Positions 27,074 through 37,500 of a DNA stretch of 64,000 bases are shown piece by piece (position 1 is the stretch's first letter; each line of letters starts with the position of its first letter). Position numbers and translations under genes: made by a program. The stretch is from positions 710,287 to 774,286 of the forward strand of contig LT599022.1 of the NCBI GenBank assembly GCA_900079695.1, in the 5' to 3' direction. The notes beneath the pieces are model-generated. The model was given only the letters and a program-made list of their open reading frames with translations. It was not told where the DNA came from and did no database searches. The stretch is from an uncultured Alphaproteobacteria bacterium. GTDB lineage: Bacteria; Pseudomonadota; Alphaproteobacteria; Rhodospirillales; Rhodospirillaceae.

Positions 27074-27894
27074 TCCAACGCTCCCGCCGCCCGCATCATC
27101 GTCAGCACCGCGACCGCTACGGGCACAGCCGCGAGCACGCCGTCGACTCGATCCAGCAGGCCGCCGTGGCCGGGGATCAGGCTGGAGGAATCCTTCGCAC
27201 CCTGGCGGCGCTTGATCGCGGATTCGAACAGATCGCCGATCTGCGCCACCACCGCGAGCGCCGCGCCGAGCGCCATCAGCTGCGGCCAGGGCATCGCCGC
27301 CATCTCGGGCACGCGAACGCCCGCAAGGCCCACGCCCGCGGCGCACAGCATGCCGCCCAGCAGCCCCGCCCAGGTCTTGTTGGGGCTCACCCGCGGCATC
27401 AGTTTCGGCCCCCCGATGGTGCGCCCGAAGGCGTAGGCGCCGATGTCGGTAGCCCACACGCTGGCGAACAGCCACAAGGTCGCCGCCAGACCGAACTCGC
27501 CGCGCAGCGCCAGCAGCGCCACCGCGGGCACGCCGACGTAAAGCGGGCCGAAGCCGATCAGCGCGAGATCGACGCCGCGACGTCCCTGAACCGCCGCCGC
27601 CGCGCCGACCGCCACCGCGACCGCGACGAGCGCCACCGCGAAACGGTCGTCGAACGCCGTCGCCGCGACGCCCGCGCCGACCCCCGCGATCGCCGCCGCC
27701 GCGAGGCCGCGAGCGCGGGGCGCGAGCAGGCCGTGCCACTCCCAGGCAAGCACCGCCGCCATCGCCACGATCAGAACCGCGAACACCGCGCCGCCGGACC
27801 AGATCGCCGCGAGCATCGCCGGCATCATCACCAACGAACTGAGGACGCGGGTGCGCAGCCCCCCGCCCTTGCGCGGCGGATCAGCGGACTGCAC
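27070..27894 (-). CDS. cdsA: Phosphatidate cytidylyltransferase (CDP-diacylglycerol synthase)
   Basis: 274-residue inner-membrane enzyme making CDP-diacylglycerol from CTP and phosphatidate, precursor of all phospholipids. It has about eight hydrophobic segments, and the C-terminal family signature [34 protein letters not shown] with its acidic residues is intact; [12 protein letters not shown] precedes it. It begins with GTG at 27894, inside the last codons of uppS (14-base overlap), and ends overlapping dxr. Three genes are thus interlocked. Confidence 0.94.
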   Translation of the reverse strand: MQSADPPRKGGGLRTRVLSSLVMMPAMLAAIWSGGAVFAVLIVAMAAVLAWEWHGLLAPRARGLAAAAIAGVGAGVAATAFDDRFAVALVAVAVAVGAAAAVQGRRGVDLALIGFGPLYVGVPAVALLALRGEFGLAATLWLFASVWATDIGAYAFGRTIGGPKLMPRVSPNKTWAGLLGGMLCAAGVGLAGVRVPEMAAMPWPQLMALGAALAVVAQIGDLFESAIKRRQGAKDSSSLIPGHGGLLDRVDGVLAAVPVAVAVLTMMRAAGALE

Positions 27895-28624
27895 CGTATC
27901 GCCTTTCGCGCCGTCCGAAGACGTCGAGCGCGGCGACGAAGGCGTCGCGGTCGAAATCCGGCCACAGAGTGTCGACGAACACGAATTCGGTATAGGCCGA
28001 CTGCCACAGCAGGAAGTTGCTGATGCGCTGTTCGCCGCTGGTGCGGATCAGCAGGTCGGGATCGGGAATGTTGCCGGTGAACAGCCGCGCCGACAGGGCC
28101 GTCTCGTCGATCGCCTCGGGATCGAGAACTCCCGCCGCCGCGTCGCGGGCGAGCGCACGCGCCGCCTGAACCAGTTCGTCGCGGCCGCCGTAGCTGATCG
28201 CGATCACCAGCGTGAGCGCGGTGTTCGCGGCGGTCATCGCCTCGACCTCGGAGAGCTGCGTCTGGATGTCGGCCGCGAGCCGGGCGCGATCGCCGATCAC
28301 CCGGAGGCGCACGCCCTGCCGATGCAGGTCCTGAGCGTCCTTGCGCAGGTAGAGGCGCAGAAGGCCCATCAGGTCCTTGACCTCGTCCTCCGGGCGCTTC
28401 CAGTTTTCCGAGGAAAAGCCGAACAGCGTCAGGTACTCGACCCCCGCCTCGCCCGCCGCCTTGACCACGGTGCGCACCGCTTCCATGCCCTTGCGGTGGC
28501 CCGCAGCGCGCGGCAGATGGCGAGCCTTGGCCCAGCGACCGTTGCCGTCCATGATGATCGCGACATGGCGCGGCGTCGCACGCGGAGCGGCGACGGCGGC
28601 GTTTGCGGTTGCGGAATCGACCAA
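27881..28624 (-). CDS. uppS: Undecaprenyl diphosphate synthase
   Basis: 247-residue cis-prenyltransferase producing the C55 lipid carrier for peptidoglycan and O-antigen. Conserved blocks are VAIIMDGNGRWAKAR (catalytic Asp), GHRKGMEAVR, LTLFGFSSENWKRPEDEV, ALTLVIAISYGGRDEL and DPDLLIRTSGEQRISNFLLWQSAYTEFVF. No ATG is available: TTG at 28624 (AGG seven to eight bases upstream) or TTG at 28630 overlapping the frr stop are the candidates. Start choice is uncertain by two codons; identity is not. Confidence 0.93.
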   Translation of the reverse strand: MVDSATANAAVAAPRATPRHVAIIMDGNGRWAKARHLPRAAGHRKGMEAVRTVVKAAGEAGVEYLTLFGFSSENWKRPEDEVKDLMGLLRLYLRKDAQDLHRQGVRLRVIGDRARLAADIQTQLSEVEAMTAANTALTLVIAISYGGRDELVQAARALARDAAAGVLDPEAIDETALSARLFTGNIPDPDLLIRTSGEQRISNFLLWQSAYTEFVFVDTLWPDFDRDAFVAALDVFGRRERRYGAVR

Positions 28625-28626
28625 CG

Positions 28627-29199
28627 TCAAACCTGCATGATTTCCTGTTCTTTGCTGGCGGCGATCTCGTCCACCTGCTTGATCGTGCGATCGGTGACCT
28701 TCTGGATCGCCTCGCCGTGGGCGTGGAGGTCGTCCTTCGAGACCGAACCGTCCTTCTCCGCCTTCTTGAGCGCCTCCATGCCGTCGCGGCGCGCGTTGCG
28801 CACCGAGATGCGGCTCTGCTCGGCGTACTTGCCCGCGATCTTGGTGAGGTCGCGGCGGCGCTCCTCGGTGAGCGGCGGGATCGGCACGCGCACGGTCTGC
28901 CCGTCGACCACCGGGTTGAGGCCCAGGCCGGAATCGCGGATCGCCTTCTCCACCGCCTTGACCGAGCCCTTGTCCCACACCTGTACCGACAGCATGCGCG
29001 GCTCGGGCACGCCGACGCTGCCGACCTGCTTGAGAGGCGTCAGCGCGCCGTAGACCTCCACCTGGACCGTTTCCAGCAGCCCGGTGTGGGCTCGGCCGGT
29101 GCGCAGACCGGCGAGTTCCTTCTTCAAGGCGTCGACCGCGGCTTCCATGCGCCCTTCAACGTCGAGCATCAGTTCGTCGAAATCAAATTCCGCGGCCAT
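28627..29199 (-). CDS. frr: Ribosome recycling factor
   Basis: 190-residue factor that, with EF-G, splits post-termination ribosomes. It has the three-helix bundle pattern with [20 protein letters not shown] at the N-terminus, the small domain [52 protein letters not shown] and a C-terminal helix [21 protein letters not shown]. It follows pyrH by three bases, the standard order. Confidence 0.97.
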   Translation of the reverse strand: MAAEFDFDELMLDVEGRMEAAVDALKKELAGLRTGRAHTGLLETVQVEVYGALTPLKQVGSVGVPEPRMLSVQVWDKGSVKAVEKAIRDSGLGLNPVVDGQTVRVPIPPLTEERRRDLTKIAGKYAEQSRISVRNARRDGMEALKKAEKDGSVSKDDLHAHGEAIQKVTDRTIKQVDEIAASKEQEIMQV

Positions 29200-29202
29200 T
29201 TT

Positions 29203-29931
29203 TCAATCCTCTCTGGCGATGATCGTGTAGAGCTGCTGTTCGCCCGAAAGCACGCGGCGCAGAGAGCGTTCCTCATGCAGGGAGAACACCAGGATCGGGA
29301 TGTTGTTCTCGCGCGCCAGCGCGATCGCCGAAGCGTCCATCACGTTGAGGCCGCGCACCAGCACCTCGGTGAAGGTGAGGCGGTCGTACCGCACCGCGTC
29401 CGGGTGTCGCTTGGGGTCGGCGGAGTAGACGCCGTCCACCTGCGTCGCCTTCATCAGAGCGTTGCAGTTCATCTCGGCGGCGCGCAGCGCGGCGGCGGTA
29501 TCGGTGGTGAAGAACGGGTTACCGGTTCCGGCGGCAAAGATCACCACCCGCCCCTTCTCCATGTGGCGGACGGCGCGGCGGCGGATATAGGGCTCGCACA
29601 CCGTGGCCATCGGAATCGCCGACATCACCCGGGTCGGCACGCCCTTGCGCTCGAGCGCATCCTGGACCGCGAGCGCGTTGATGACGGTGGCGAGCATGCC
29701 CATGTGGTCGGCGGTCGCGCGGTCCATGCCGCGGGTCGCGCCGGTGACGCCGCGGAAGATGTTGCCGCCGCCGATCACCACGCAGATCTCCACGCCCATG
29801 TCGTGGACATCCTTGACCTCGGTGGCGAGACGTTCGACGACGCGCTCGTCGAGCCCGTAATCCTGCTCGCCCATCAGGCCCTCGCCCGACAATTTCAGCA
29901 GAATTCGGCGAAAGCTCGGCTGCGCGGTCAT
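29203..29931 (-). CDS. pyrH: Uridylate kinase
   Basis: 242-residue hexameric amino-acid-kinase-fold enzyme phosphorylating UMP to UDP, feeding UDP-sugar and nucleic acid synthesis. Motifs are [14 protein letters not shown] (ATP loop), [50 protein letters not shown] and [16 protein letters not shown] 29931 has GGGG upstream. It is the first gene after the tsf terminator and the head of the long operon down to gloA. Confidence 0.96.
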   Translation of the reverse strand: MTAQPSFRRILLKLSGEGLMGEQDYGLDERVVERLATEVKDVHDMGVEICVVIGGGNIFRGVTGATRGMDRATADHMGMLATVINALAVQDALERKGVPTRVMSAIPMATVCEPYIRRRAVRHMEKGRVVIFAAGTGNPFFTTDTAAALRAAEMNCNALMKATQVDGVYSADPKRHPDAVRYDRLTFTEVLVRGLNVMDASAIALARENNIPILVFSLHEERSLRRVLSGEQQLYTIIARED

Positions 29932-29985
29932 GATATCCCCTCGGACGGAAAAGACGCTTGCGCCGCATCGGGCGGCACCGGCGCG

Positions 29986-30013
29986 ATGATACACGATAAT
30001 TGGTGACTGTCTT
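29986..30013 (-). promoter_or_regulatory. Candidate promoter of the pyrH-to-gloA operon
   Basis: On the minus strand AAGACA (30013-30008), a 16-base gap and TATCAT (29991-29986) resemble a sigma70-type promoter about 50 bases before the pyrH ATG, downstream of the tsf terminator. The -10 matches five of six consensus positions. Confidence 0.45.
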
Positions 30014-30062
30014 AGGGAGAATCCGCCCCGAAGGCGGCCCTCCGGCCCGGAACGATGCGGGC

Positions 30063-30091
30063 AAAAAAAGGGGGATCGAGTCCGATCCCCC
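30063..30091 (-). terminator. Rho-independent terminator of rpsB-tsf
   Basis: On the minus strand a perfect 9-bp stem GGGGGATCG / CGATCCCCC with a 4-base loop is followed by seven Ts, 19 bases after the tsf stop. It is one of the clearest terminators in the window. Confidence 0.93.
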
Positions 30092-30110
30092 CGGATTTGA
30101 ACGGACGCGA

Positions 30111-31040
30111 TCAGGCGCCCTTGACCGCCGCCGCAACCTCGGCCGCGAAGTCCTTTTCCTCGCGCTCGACGCCCTCGCCGAGGGCCATGCGCACGAAGCC
30201 GGTGAGCTTCACCGGGGCGCCGACCGACTTCTCGGCGTCGGCGATCACCTTGGAGATCTTGGTCTCGCCGTCGATGACGAAGAGCTGCTCGAGGAGAACG
30301 GTTTCCTCGTAGTACTTGCGGATGCGGCCGTCGACCATCTTCTCGATGATCGCCTCGGGCTTGCCGGAGGCGCGCGCCTGCTCGGAGAGCACGTCGCGCT
30401 CGCGCGCCAGCGCGTCGGCATCGACGGAGGAAACGTCGAGGAACAGCGGCACCGCCGCGGCGACGTGCATCGCGATCTGCTTGCCCAGGCCTTCGAGAGC
30501 GGCAACGTCGCCGGTCGATTCCAGGGCGACGAGCACGCCGATCTTGCCCATGCCCGGCGCGACCTGCGAGTGGACGTAGGCGGCGACCACGCCGTTTTCG
30601 ACCTTGAGCACCGAGGCGCGGCGCAGGCGCATGTTCTCGCCGATGGTGCCGACCATCTCGGTGAGCTGCTCCTGAACGTTGCGCCCGGCCTCGCCGAACG
30701 GCAGCGCGGCGATCGCCTCGACCGAACCGTCGGTCTCGAGCGCGAGGTGCGCGACCTTGGCGACGTAGCCCTGGAACATCTCGTTGCGGGCGACGAAGTC
30801 GGTTTCGGAGTTGACCTCGATCACCGCGGCGGCCTTCGGGGCGACGGCGACGCCGACCAGGCCCTCGGCGGCGACGCGGCCGGCCTTCTTGGCGGCGGCG
30901 GCAAGGCCCTTCTTGCGCAGCCAGTCCACGGCGGCTTCGATGTCGCCGTCGGTTTCCGCCAGCGCCTTCTTGCAGTCCATCATGCCGGCGCCGGACTTTT
31001 CACGCAGTTCCTTGACGAGAGCGGCGGTAATCGCGGCCAT
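30111..31040 (-). CDS. tsf: Elongation factor Ts
   Basis: 309-residue nucleotide exchange factor for EF-Tu. The N-terminal UBA-like part ([37 protein letters not shown]) precedes the core with the invariant [13 protein letters not shown] block and VAAKPEA-like repeats, and the C-terminal [21 protein letters not shown]. The rpsB-tsf gap (92 bp) contains a long GC hairpin around 31098-31130 without T-run, which could tune tsf expression relative to rpsB. Confidence 0.97.
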   Translation of the reverse strand: MAAITAALVKELREKSGAGMMDCKKALAETDGDIEAAVDWLRKKGLAAAAKKAGRVAAEGLVGVAVAPKAAAVIEVNSETDFVARNEMFQGYVAKVAHLALETDGSVEAIAALPFGEAGRNVQEQLTEMVGTIGENMRLRRASVLKVENGVVAAYVHSQVAPGMGKIGVLVALESTGDVAALEGLGKQIAMHVAAAVPLFLDVSSVDADALARERDVLSEQARASGKPEAIIEKMVDGRIRKYYEETVLLEQLFVIDGETKISKVIADAEKSVGAPVKLTGFVRMALGEGVEREEKDFAAEVAAAVKGA

Positions 31041-31132
31041 TTTCTCGATCCTTTCGGGTAGACGGGATAAGGTGGGGCATCAAGACACCGAAGCCGGGCG
31101 GCCCCCGTCGGGACCGCCCCGGCCGGAGCGCG

Positions 31133-31924
31133 TCAGTGCGCGGCTTCTTCGGCGTCGGCCTCCGGGGCCGCCGCAGCGGCTTCCTCGACGAACACGTTCT
31201 CGGCCGCGCCGATGTCGACGCCCGCGTCGGTCAGCTCGGCCTGGATGCCGTCGAGCACCGCGCCCGAGATCAGTTCGCAGTAGGTGTTGATGGCGCGGAT
31301 CGCGTCGTCGTTGCCCGGAACCGGGAAGTCGATGGTGTCCGGATCCGAGTTGCTGTCGCAGATCGCCACCACCGGGATGCCGAGCTTCTTGGCTTCCTGA
31401 ACCGCGAGGCTCTCCTTCAGGGTGTCGATCACGAACAGGATGTCCGGCAGACCGCCCATGTCCTTGATGCCGCCCAGCGCGCGTTCGAGCTTGTCGCGCT
31501 CGCGGTTGAGGTTGAGCTGCTCGCGCTTGGTGAGGCCCTGGACCTCGCCGTTGGCGATACGCTGGTCGATCTCGCGCAGGCGGCGGATCGAGAGCGACAC
31601 CGTCTTCCAGTTGGTCAGCATGCCGCCGAGCCAGCGGTGGTTGACGTAGTACTGGCCGCAGCGCTTCGCCGCCTCGGCGATCGGCTCCTGCGCCTGACGC
31701 TTGGTGCCGACGAACAGGACGCGGCCGCCGCCGGCGACCACCTGCTGCACCGCCTGCATCGCGCGATAGAGCATCGGCACGGTCTGCTGCAGGTCGATGA
31801 TGTGGATGTTGTCGCGCGAACCGAAGAGGAACGGAGCCATCTTCGGGTTCCAGCGGCGGGTGTTGTGGCCGAAGTGCACGCCAGCCTGAATCAGCTGGGT
31901 CATCGAGAAGGTCGGAAGCGCCAT
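31133..31924 (-). CDS. rpsB: 30S ribosomal protein S2
   Basis: 263-residue small-subunit protein. Family blocks are [74 protein letters not shown] and [29 protein letters not shown]. An acidic Ala/Glu-rich tail ([17 protein letters not shown]) is typical of alphaproteobacteria. ATG 31924 follows GAGGA. It heads the rpsB-tsf unit with its own promoter. Confidence 0.97.
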   Translation of the reverse strand: MALPTFSMTQLIQAGVHFGHNTRRWNPKMAPFLFGSRDNIHIIDLQQTVPMLYRAMQAVQQVVAGGGRVLFVGTKRQAQEPIAEAAKRCGQYYVNHRWLGGMLTNWKTVSLSIRRLREIDQRIANGEVQGLTKREQLNLNRERDKLERALGGIKDMGGLPDILFVIDTLKESLAVQEAKKLGIPVVAICDSNSDPDTIDFPVPGNDDAIRAINTYCELISGAVLDGIQAELTDAGVDIGAAENVFVEEAAAAAPEADAEEAAH

Positions 31925-32032
31925 GAAATCCTCGCTTTTCCGGTTGAGACGTCCGCAGACCGCAGGAGGAGAACCTCCACCGGAGCGACCGCGCTTGCGC
32001 ACGGCCGCAAGGCCCGCGTGAGTGATGCGGCT

Positions 32033-32061
32033 CAGATAGCCGCTCGGAGCCCGTAATGCAA
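32033..32061 (-). promoter_or_regulatory. Candidate rpsB-tsf promoter
   Basis: On the minus strand TTGCAT (32061-32056), exactly 17 bases, then TATCTG (32038-32033). This places a start near 32025 and a leader of about 100 bases before rpsB, in the 144-bp gap after dnaE. A long leader fits S2 autoregulation known in other bacteria, which is an inference here. Confidence 0.5.
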
Positions 32062-32068
32062 GCGGTTT

Positions 32069-35000
32069 CTAGCCCAATTCCTCGACCGTGACGCCGCCGA
32101 CCTGGCGGAGCGCGGCGAGAGTCTGCGGCCCGAGCATCCGCCCCTGGCCGAGGGTGAGGTCGACCTCGCGATCCTCGAGCTTGACGGTGAGGCGCACGCC
32201 GTGGCGGCCGGGCGGGGTCTCGCCGAGGATCCCCTTCAGAGCGCCGATCGGCGCGGCGTCGCTCACCATCAGCTTCAGCCCCGTCACCGCCCGCGCCGCG
32301 GCGCGGTCGAGCGAGGTGACCTCCTGCGCGGTGAGGCGCAGCTGTTCGTCCTCGGCGCGCACCTCGACGGTCAGCAGCAGCGGCTGGTTCTGTTCCAACA
32401 GTTCGCGCGCGGCGGCGAGGGTTTCGGAAAACAGCGTCACCTCGAACGAGCCGGTGGAATCCGAGAACTCGGCGAAGGCGTAGCGCTTGCCGGTCTTGCC
32501 GACGCGCTCGCGCATCGCCACCACGATCCCCGCGAGCTTAACCCGCGAGACGCCGCCGATCCGCGCCGAGGCGACGAGGTCGGCGGCGGGCATGACGTTG
32601 AGCTTGTCGAGCAGGGTCGCGTAGGAATCGAGCGGGTGCGCCGAAAGATAGAAGCCGACCGCGCCGAACTCCTGATTGAGGCGCTCCATCGGCGGCCAGT
32701 CGTCGCACTTCGGCAGTTCGGGCGGCGGGATCGCGACGCGGTCGCCGCCGAACAGGCTGACCTGGGACGACGCCCGCTCCTGCTGGGTCAACTGGGCATA
32801 GCGCAGCAGCGTATCGAGCCCGTTGACCACCCGCGCGCGGTTCTTCTCCAGCCGGTCGAACGCGCCCGCCTTGACGAGATTTTCGAGCGAGCGCCGGTTG
32901 AGCACCTGCGGTTCGACGCGTTCGGCGAAGTCGATCAGGCTCTTGAACGGCCCGCCTGCGCGCCGCGCCGCGACCAGCGCCTGCATCGCCGTCTCGCCGA
33001 CGTTCTTGAGCGCCGCGAGGGCGTAGCGCACCGCCCCCTGCCCGTCCGCGAACTCCACCGAGAACTCCGCCTCGGAGAGGTTCACGTCCGGCGGCAGCAC
33101 CGGAATCTTGAGGCGGCTCAGTTCCTGCTTGAAGTGCGCGAGCTTGTCGGTGTTGTGAATGTCGAGGGTCATCGACGCGGCGAGGAACTCGACCGGATAG
33201 TTGGCCTTGAGATACGCGGTCTGATAGGCGACCAGGGCGTAGGCGGCGGCGTGCGACTTGTTGAAGCCGTAGCCCGCGAACTTGTTGACGTGGTCGAAGA
33301 TCTGGTTGGCGCGGCCGCGGTCGACGCCGGTCTTCTCCGCGCCTTCGAGGAAGATCTGGCGCTGCTTGTCCATTTCCTCCTGTTTCTTCTTGCCCATCGC
33401 GCGGCGCAGCAGGTCCGCGCCGCCGAGCGAATAGCCGGCCAGCACCTGCGCGATCTGCATCACCTGTTCCTGGTAGATGATGATGCCGTAGGTCTCCTTC
33501 AGCACCCCTTCGAGCAGCGGATGCATGGTGTCGACCGGCTCGGTGCCGTGCTTGCGGTTGATGTAGCTCGGGATGTTCTCCATCGGCCCCGGGCGGTAGA
33601 GCGCCACCACCGCGACGATGTCTTCGAGCGTGTCGGGGCGGAGCTTGCGCAGCACGTCGCGCATGCCCTGACTTTCGAGTTGGAACACGCCCGCGGTGTC
33701 GCCGCGCGAAAGCATCTCGAAGGTCGGCCGGTCGTCCGTCGGAATTTTCAGAAGATCGATGGCGATGCCGCGCTGCGCGATCAGCTTCACCGCGGTGGAC
33801 AGCACCGTGAGGGTCTTGAGGCCGAGAAAGTCGAACTTGATCAGGCCGGTGCTCTCGACGAACGCCATGTTGAACTGCGTCACCGGCATGTCGGAGCGCG
33901 GGTCGCGGTAGAGCGGCACCAGTTCGTCGAGCGGGCGGTCGCCGATCACCACGCCCGCGGCGTGGGTCGAGGCGTTGCGGTAGAGGCCTTCGAGCTTGAG
34001 GCCGATATCGAAGAGATGCGCCACCTGCGGGTCGTTGTTGCGCATCTCCAGCAGCTTCGGCTCGCCTTCGATCGCCTCCTTCAGGGGCGTCGGCTTCGCC
34101 GGGTTGTTGGGCACCAGCTTGCAAATCTTGTCGGTCTGACCGTAAGGCATGCCGAGCACGCGGCCGACGTCGCGCAGCACCGCGCGCGCCTGCAGCTTGC
34201 CGAAGGTGATGATCTGCGCCACCTTTTCGTGGCCATAGCGATCCTGCACGTAGCGGATCGTCTCTTCGCGGCGATCCTGACAGAAATCGATGTCGAAGTC
34301 GGGCATCGACACGCGTTCGGGATTGAGGAAGCGCTCGAACAGCAGGTTGAAGTGCAGCGGATCGAGGTCGGTGATGGTGAGCGCCCAGGCGACCACCGAG
34401 CCCGCGCCCGAGCCGCGCCCCGGCCCCACCGGAATCCCCTGCGCCTTCGACCACTGGATGAAGTCGGACACGATCAGGAAATAGCCGGGAAAGCCCATCT
34501 GCACGATCACGCCGAGCTCGTACTCCAGGCGTTCGCGGTAGGGCCTAGCCGCGTCCTCGCGCTGGGCCTCGCTCATATTTTCCGTGAAGACATGCGCCTC
34601 AAGTCGTTTCTGAAGACCGATTTTCGCCTTCTCCGTCAGCAGGTCCGCCTCGGAGATCGAACCGTCGGTGAAGTTCGGCAGAAGCGGCTTGCGCTTCGGT
34701 ACGCGGTAGGCGCAGCGGTGCGCGACCACCAGGGTGTTGTCGCACGCCTCGGGCAGGTCGGAGAACAGCCTGCGCATCTCGGCGGCCGACTTGAAGCCGT
34801 GATCGGGGGTGAAGCGGCGGCGATCCGGCTGGTTGAGGGTGACGCCGTCGCGGATGCAGATCAGCGCGTCGTGCGCCTCGTACATCTCCGGCGAACCGAA
34901 GTAGACGTCGTTGGTGGCGATCAGCGGCAGGGACTTGGCATAGGCGAGACCGATCAGCGCCTCCTCGATGCGCTCCTCGTCGCGCAGGCCGTGACGCTGG

Positions 35001-35539
35001 ATCTCCACGTAGGTGCGGCCGGGAAACGCGGCGGCGAGGCGGTCGAGCACCTCGCCCGCCCGCTCCGGCTGCTCGTCCAGCAACGCCCGGCCGACCGCGC
35101 CGTCGACCATGCCGGTGAGGAGGATCAGGCCGTCGGCATGGCTTTCCAGTTCCTCGAACGGCACCTGCGGCGGCACGATGCCGTCGGCGTCGCGGTAGCT
35201 GCGGCTGACGAGCTTGAGGATGTTGGCATAACCGGTCTCGTTCTGGACCAGCAGCGCTACCCGGTCGGGATTGTCGAAGCGGGCGTCGTGGCCCGACTTC
35301 GGGTCCACGTCGGGAACCAGCGGCGTGACGTTGAGCACCGTGCCGACGATCGGCTGGATCCCCGCATCGGCGCCGTAGGAGGAGAACTCCGCCGCGCCGA
35401 ACATGTTGCCGAGGTCGGTGACCGCCACCGCGGGGAACCCCTGGTGCTGGCACAGCTTCAGCAGTTCCTTCATCTTGATCGCGCCGGTCGCCAGCGAATA
35501 GGCGGTATGGATGCGCAAATGGATGAAGTCGGCGGGCAT
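32069..35539 (-). CDS. dnaE: DNA polymerase III alpha subunit
   Basis: 1156-residue replicative polymerase. The N-terminal PHP domain (FIHLRIHTAYSLATGAIK, AVTDLGNMFG) is followed by the palm with catalytic aspartates in VSMPDFDIDFCQDRREETIRY, and by GPGRGSGAGSVVAWAL. The fingers contain YRPGPMENIPSYINRKHG and IYQEQVMQIAQVLAGYSLGGADLLRRAMGKK. A helix-hairpin-helix region (NKFAGYGFNKSHAAAYALVAYQTAYLK) and an OB fold (SRVKLAGIVVAMRERVGKTGKRYAFAEFSD) lie toward the C-terminus. It is full length. lolD lies 22 bases upstream, so co-transcription with lolC-lolD is likely. Confidence 0.97.
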   Translation of the reverse strand: MPADFIHLRIHTAYSLATGAIKMKELLKLCQHQGFPAVAVTDLGNMFGAAEFSSYGADAGIQPIVGTVLNVTPLVPDVDPKSGHDARFDNPDRVALLVQNETGYANILKLVSRSYRDADGIVPPQVPFEELESHADGLILLTGMVDGAVGRALLDEQPERAGEVLDRLAAAFPGRTYVEIQRHGLRDEERIEEALIGLAYAKSLPLIATNDVYFGSPEMYEAHDALICIRDGVTLNQPDRRRFTPDHGFKSAAEMRRLFSDLPEACDNTLVVAHRCAYRVPKRKPLLPNFTDGSISEADLLTEKAKIGLQKRLEAHVFTENMSEAQREDAARPYRERLEYELGVIVQMGFPGYFLIVSDFIQWSKAQGIPVGPGRGSGAGSVVAWALTITDLDPLHFNLLFERFLNPERVSMPDFDIDFCQDRREETIRYVQDRYGHEKVAQIITFGKLQARAVLRDVGRVLGMPYGQTDKICKLVPNNPAKPTPLKEAIEGEPKLLEMRNNDPQVAHLFDIGLKLEGLYRNASTHAAGVVIGDRPLDELVPLYRDPRSDMPVTQFNMAFVESTGLIKFDFLGLKTLTVLSTAVKLIAQRGIAIDLLKIPTDDRPTFEMLSRGDTAGVFQLESQGMRDVLRKLRPDTLEDIVAVVALYRPGPMENIPSYINRKHGTEPVDTMHPLLEGVLKETYGIIIYQEQVMQIAQVLAGYSLGGADLLRRAMGKKKQEEMDKQRQIFLEGAEKTGVDRGRANQIFDHVNKFAGYGFNKSHAAAYALVAYQTAYLKANYPVEFLAASMTLDIHNTDKLAHFKQELSRLKIPVLPPDVNLSEAEFSVEFADGQGAVRYALAALKNVGETAMQALVAARRAGGPFKSLIDFAERVEPQVLNRRSLENLVKAGAFDRLEKNRARVVNGLDTLLRYAQLTQQERASSQVSLFGGDRVAIPPPELPKCDDWPPMERLNQEFGAVGFYLSAHPLDSYATLLDKLNVMPAADLVASARIGGVSRVKLAGIVVAMRERVGKTGKRYAFAEFSDSTGSFEVTLFSETLAAARELLEQNQPLLLTVEVRAEDEQLRLTAQEVTSLDRAAARAVTGLKLMVSDAAPIGALKGILGETPPGRHGVRLTVKLEDREVDLTLGQGRMLGPQTLAALRQVGGVTVEELG

Positions 35540-35561
35540 CGCCCCCTCCCCTAAGACGGAT

Positions 35562-36231
<670 letters not shown>

Positions 36232-36239
<8 letters not shown>

Positions 36240-37479
36240 AGCGCAGCGCCTCCACCGGATCGAGGCGCGCCGCGCGCCAGGCGGGATAGATCGTCGCGGC
36301 GAGGGAAAGCCCGAGCGCCATCAGCACCACCGTCACCACCTCCGCCGGGTCGACCTCGGCGGGCAGGCGCGAAAGGAAGTAGATCTCGGCGTTGAACAGA
36401 TTCGCGCCCGAAAGGCTCTCGATGAAGCGGCGGATGCTTTCGATGTTGGCGCAGAACACCAGCCCCAGCGCCACCCCGGCGGCGGTGCCGACGACGCCGA
36501 TCGAGGCTCCCGCCATCAGGAAGATCCGCAGCACCGCGCCGCGCGTCGCGCCCATGGTCCGCATGATCGCGATGTCGCGGCCCTTGTCCTTCACCAGCAT
36601 GATCAGGCCGGAGATGATGTTGAACGCGGCGACCAGGATGATCAGGGTGAGGATCAGGAACATCACGTTCCGCTCCACCTGCACTGCGTTGAAGAACGAG
36701 GAGTTGGCCTGCCGCCAGTCGTAGATGTCGACCCCGGGGCCGATCATCGGACGGATCTGCTTCGCCACCCGGCCGGTGATGTCGGCGTCGGTCAGCCCGA
36801 TGTCGATCTGCGAGGCGAGCCCGTTCATCTGGAAATACGCCTGCGCCGCCTGCATCGGAATGAACACGTAGGTGCCGTCGTATTCCGACATGCCGACCTT
36901 GAAGATCGCCGCGATCCGATAGCCGCGCACCCGTGGCACCGACCCGAACACCGTCGCCTGCCCCTTCGGCGAGATCAGGGTGAGGGTGTCGCCGACGCCG
37001 AGGCCCATCTTCTGCGCCATCCGCTCGCCGATCACCACCGCGTCCGGTCCCTCGAAATCGGCGAGCGAACCGGCGCGGATGTTGTCGGCGAAGATCGCGC
37101 GGGAGCGCAGCGCGTCGGGCGCGATGCCGCGCACCAATGCGCCGAGGTTGACGTTGTTGGCGGTCGCCATCACCTGCGCCTCGACCACAGGGATCGCGTA
37201 GGTGACGCCGGGAACGCCGCGGATCTCCTTCGCCAGCGCCTCGGACTCGCCGATGCCGCGGCCGCCGAGGGCGTAGACCGCGAGGTGGCCGTTGACGCCG
37301 AGGATGCGCCCGAGCAGTTCGCTGCGGAAGCCGTTCATCACCGACATCACGATGATCAGGGTCGCGACGCCGAGCATGATCCCGGCGAGCGAGAACCCCG
37401 CGATCACCGAGACGAATCCCTCCTTGCGGCGGGCGCGCAGGTAGCGGAACGCGACCATGCGCTCGAACGGACCGAACAC
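36232..37479 (-). CDS. lolC: Lipoprotein-releasing ABC transporter permease, LolC/LolE family
   Basis: 415-residue membrane subunit. The N-terminal [30 protein letters not shown] is the LolC/E signature, TM1 follows, then a large periplasmic MacB-like domain (about 50-265), and three C-terminal helices with [15 protein letters not shown] and [18 protein letters not shown]. Only one permease gene is present beside lolD, as is normal for alphaproteobacteria, where a single hybrid protein (called LolF elsewhere) probably forms a homodimer. Confidence 0.94.
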
Positions 37480-37500
37480 GGGCGGTCTCCCTGGTTGGAG

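Noticed and set aside
30000-30060. Additional small gene between tsf and pyrH
   Set aside because: The stretch holds the tsf terminator and a promoter candidate; short frames there have no ribosome site or codon bias.
32201-35554. Plus-strand frame of 1117 codons opposite dnaE
   Set aside because: It mirrors the dnaE frame, is very rich in Arg, His, Val and Glu, and has no domain; an artefact of codon bias.
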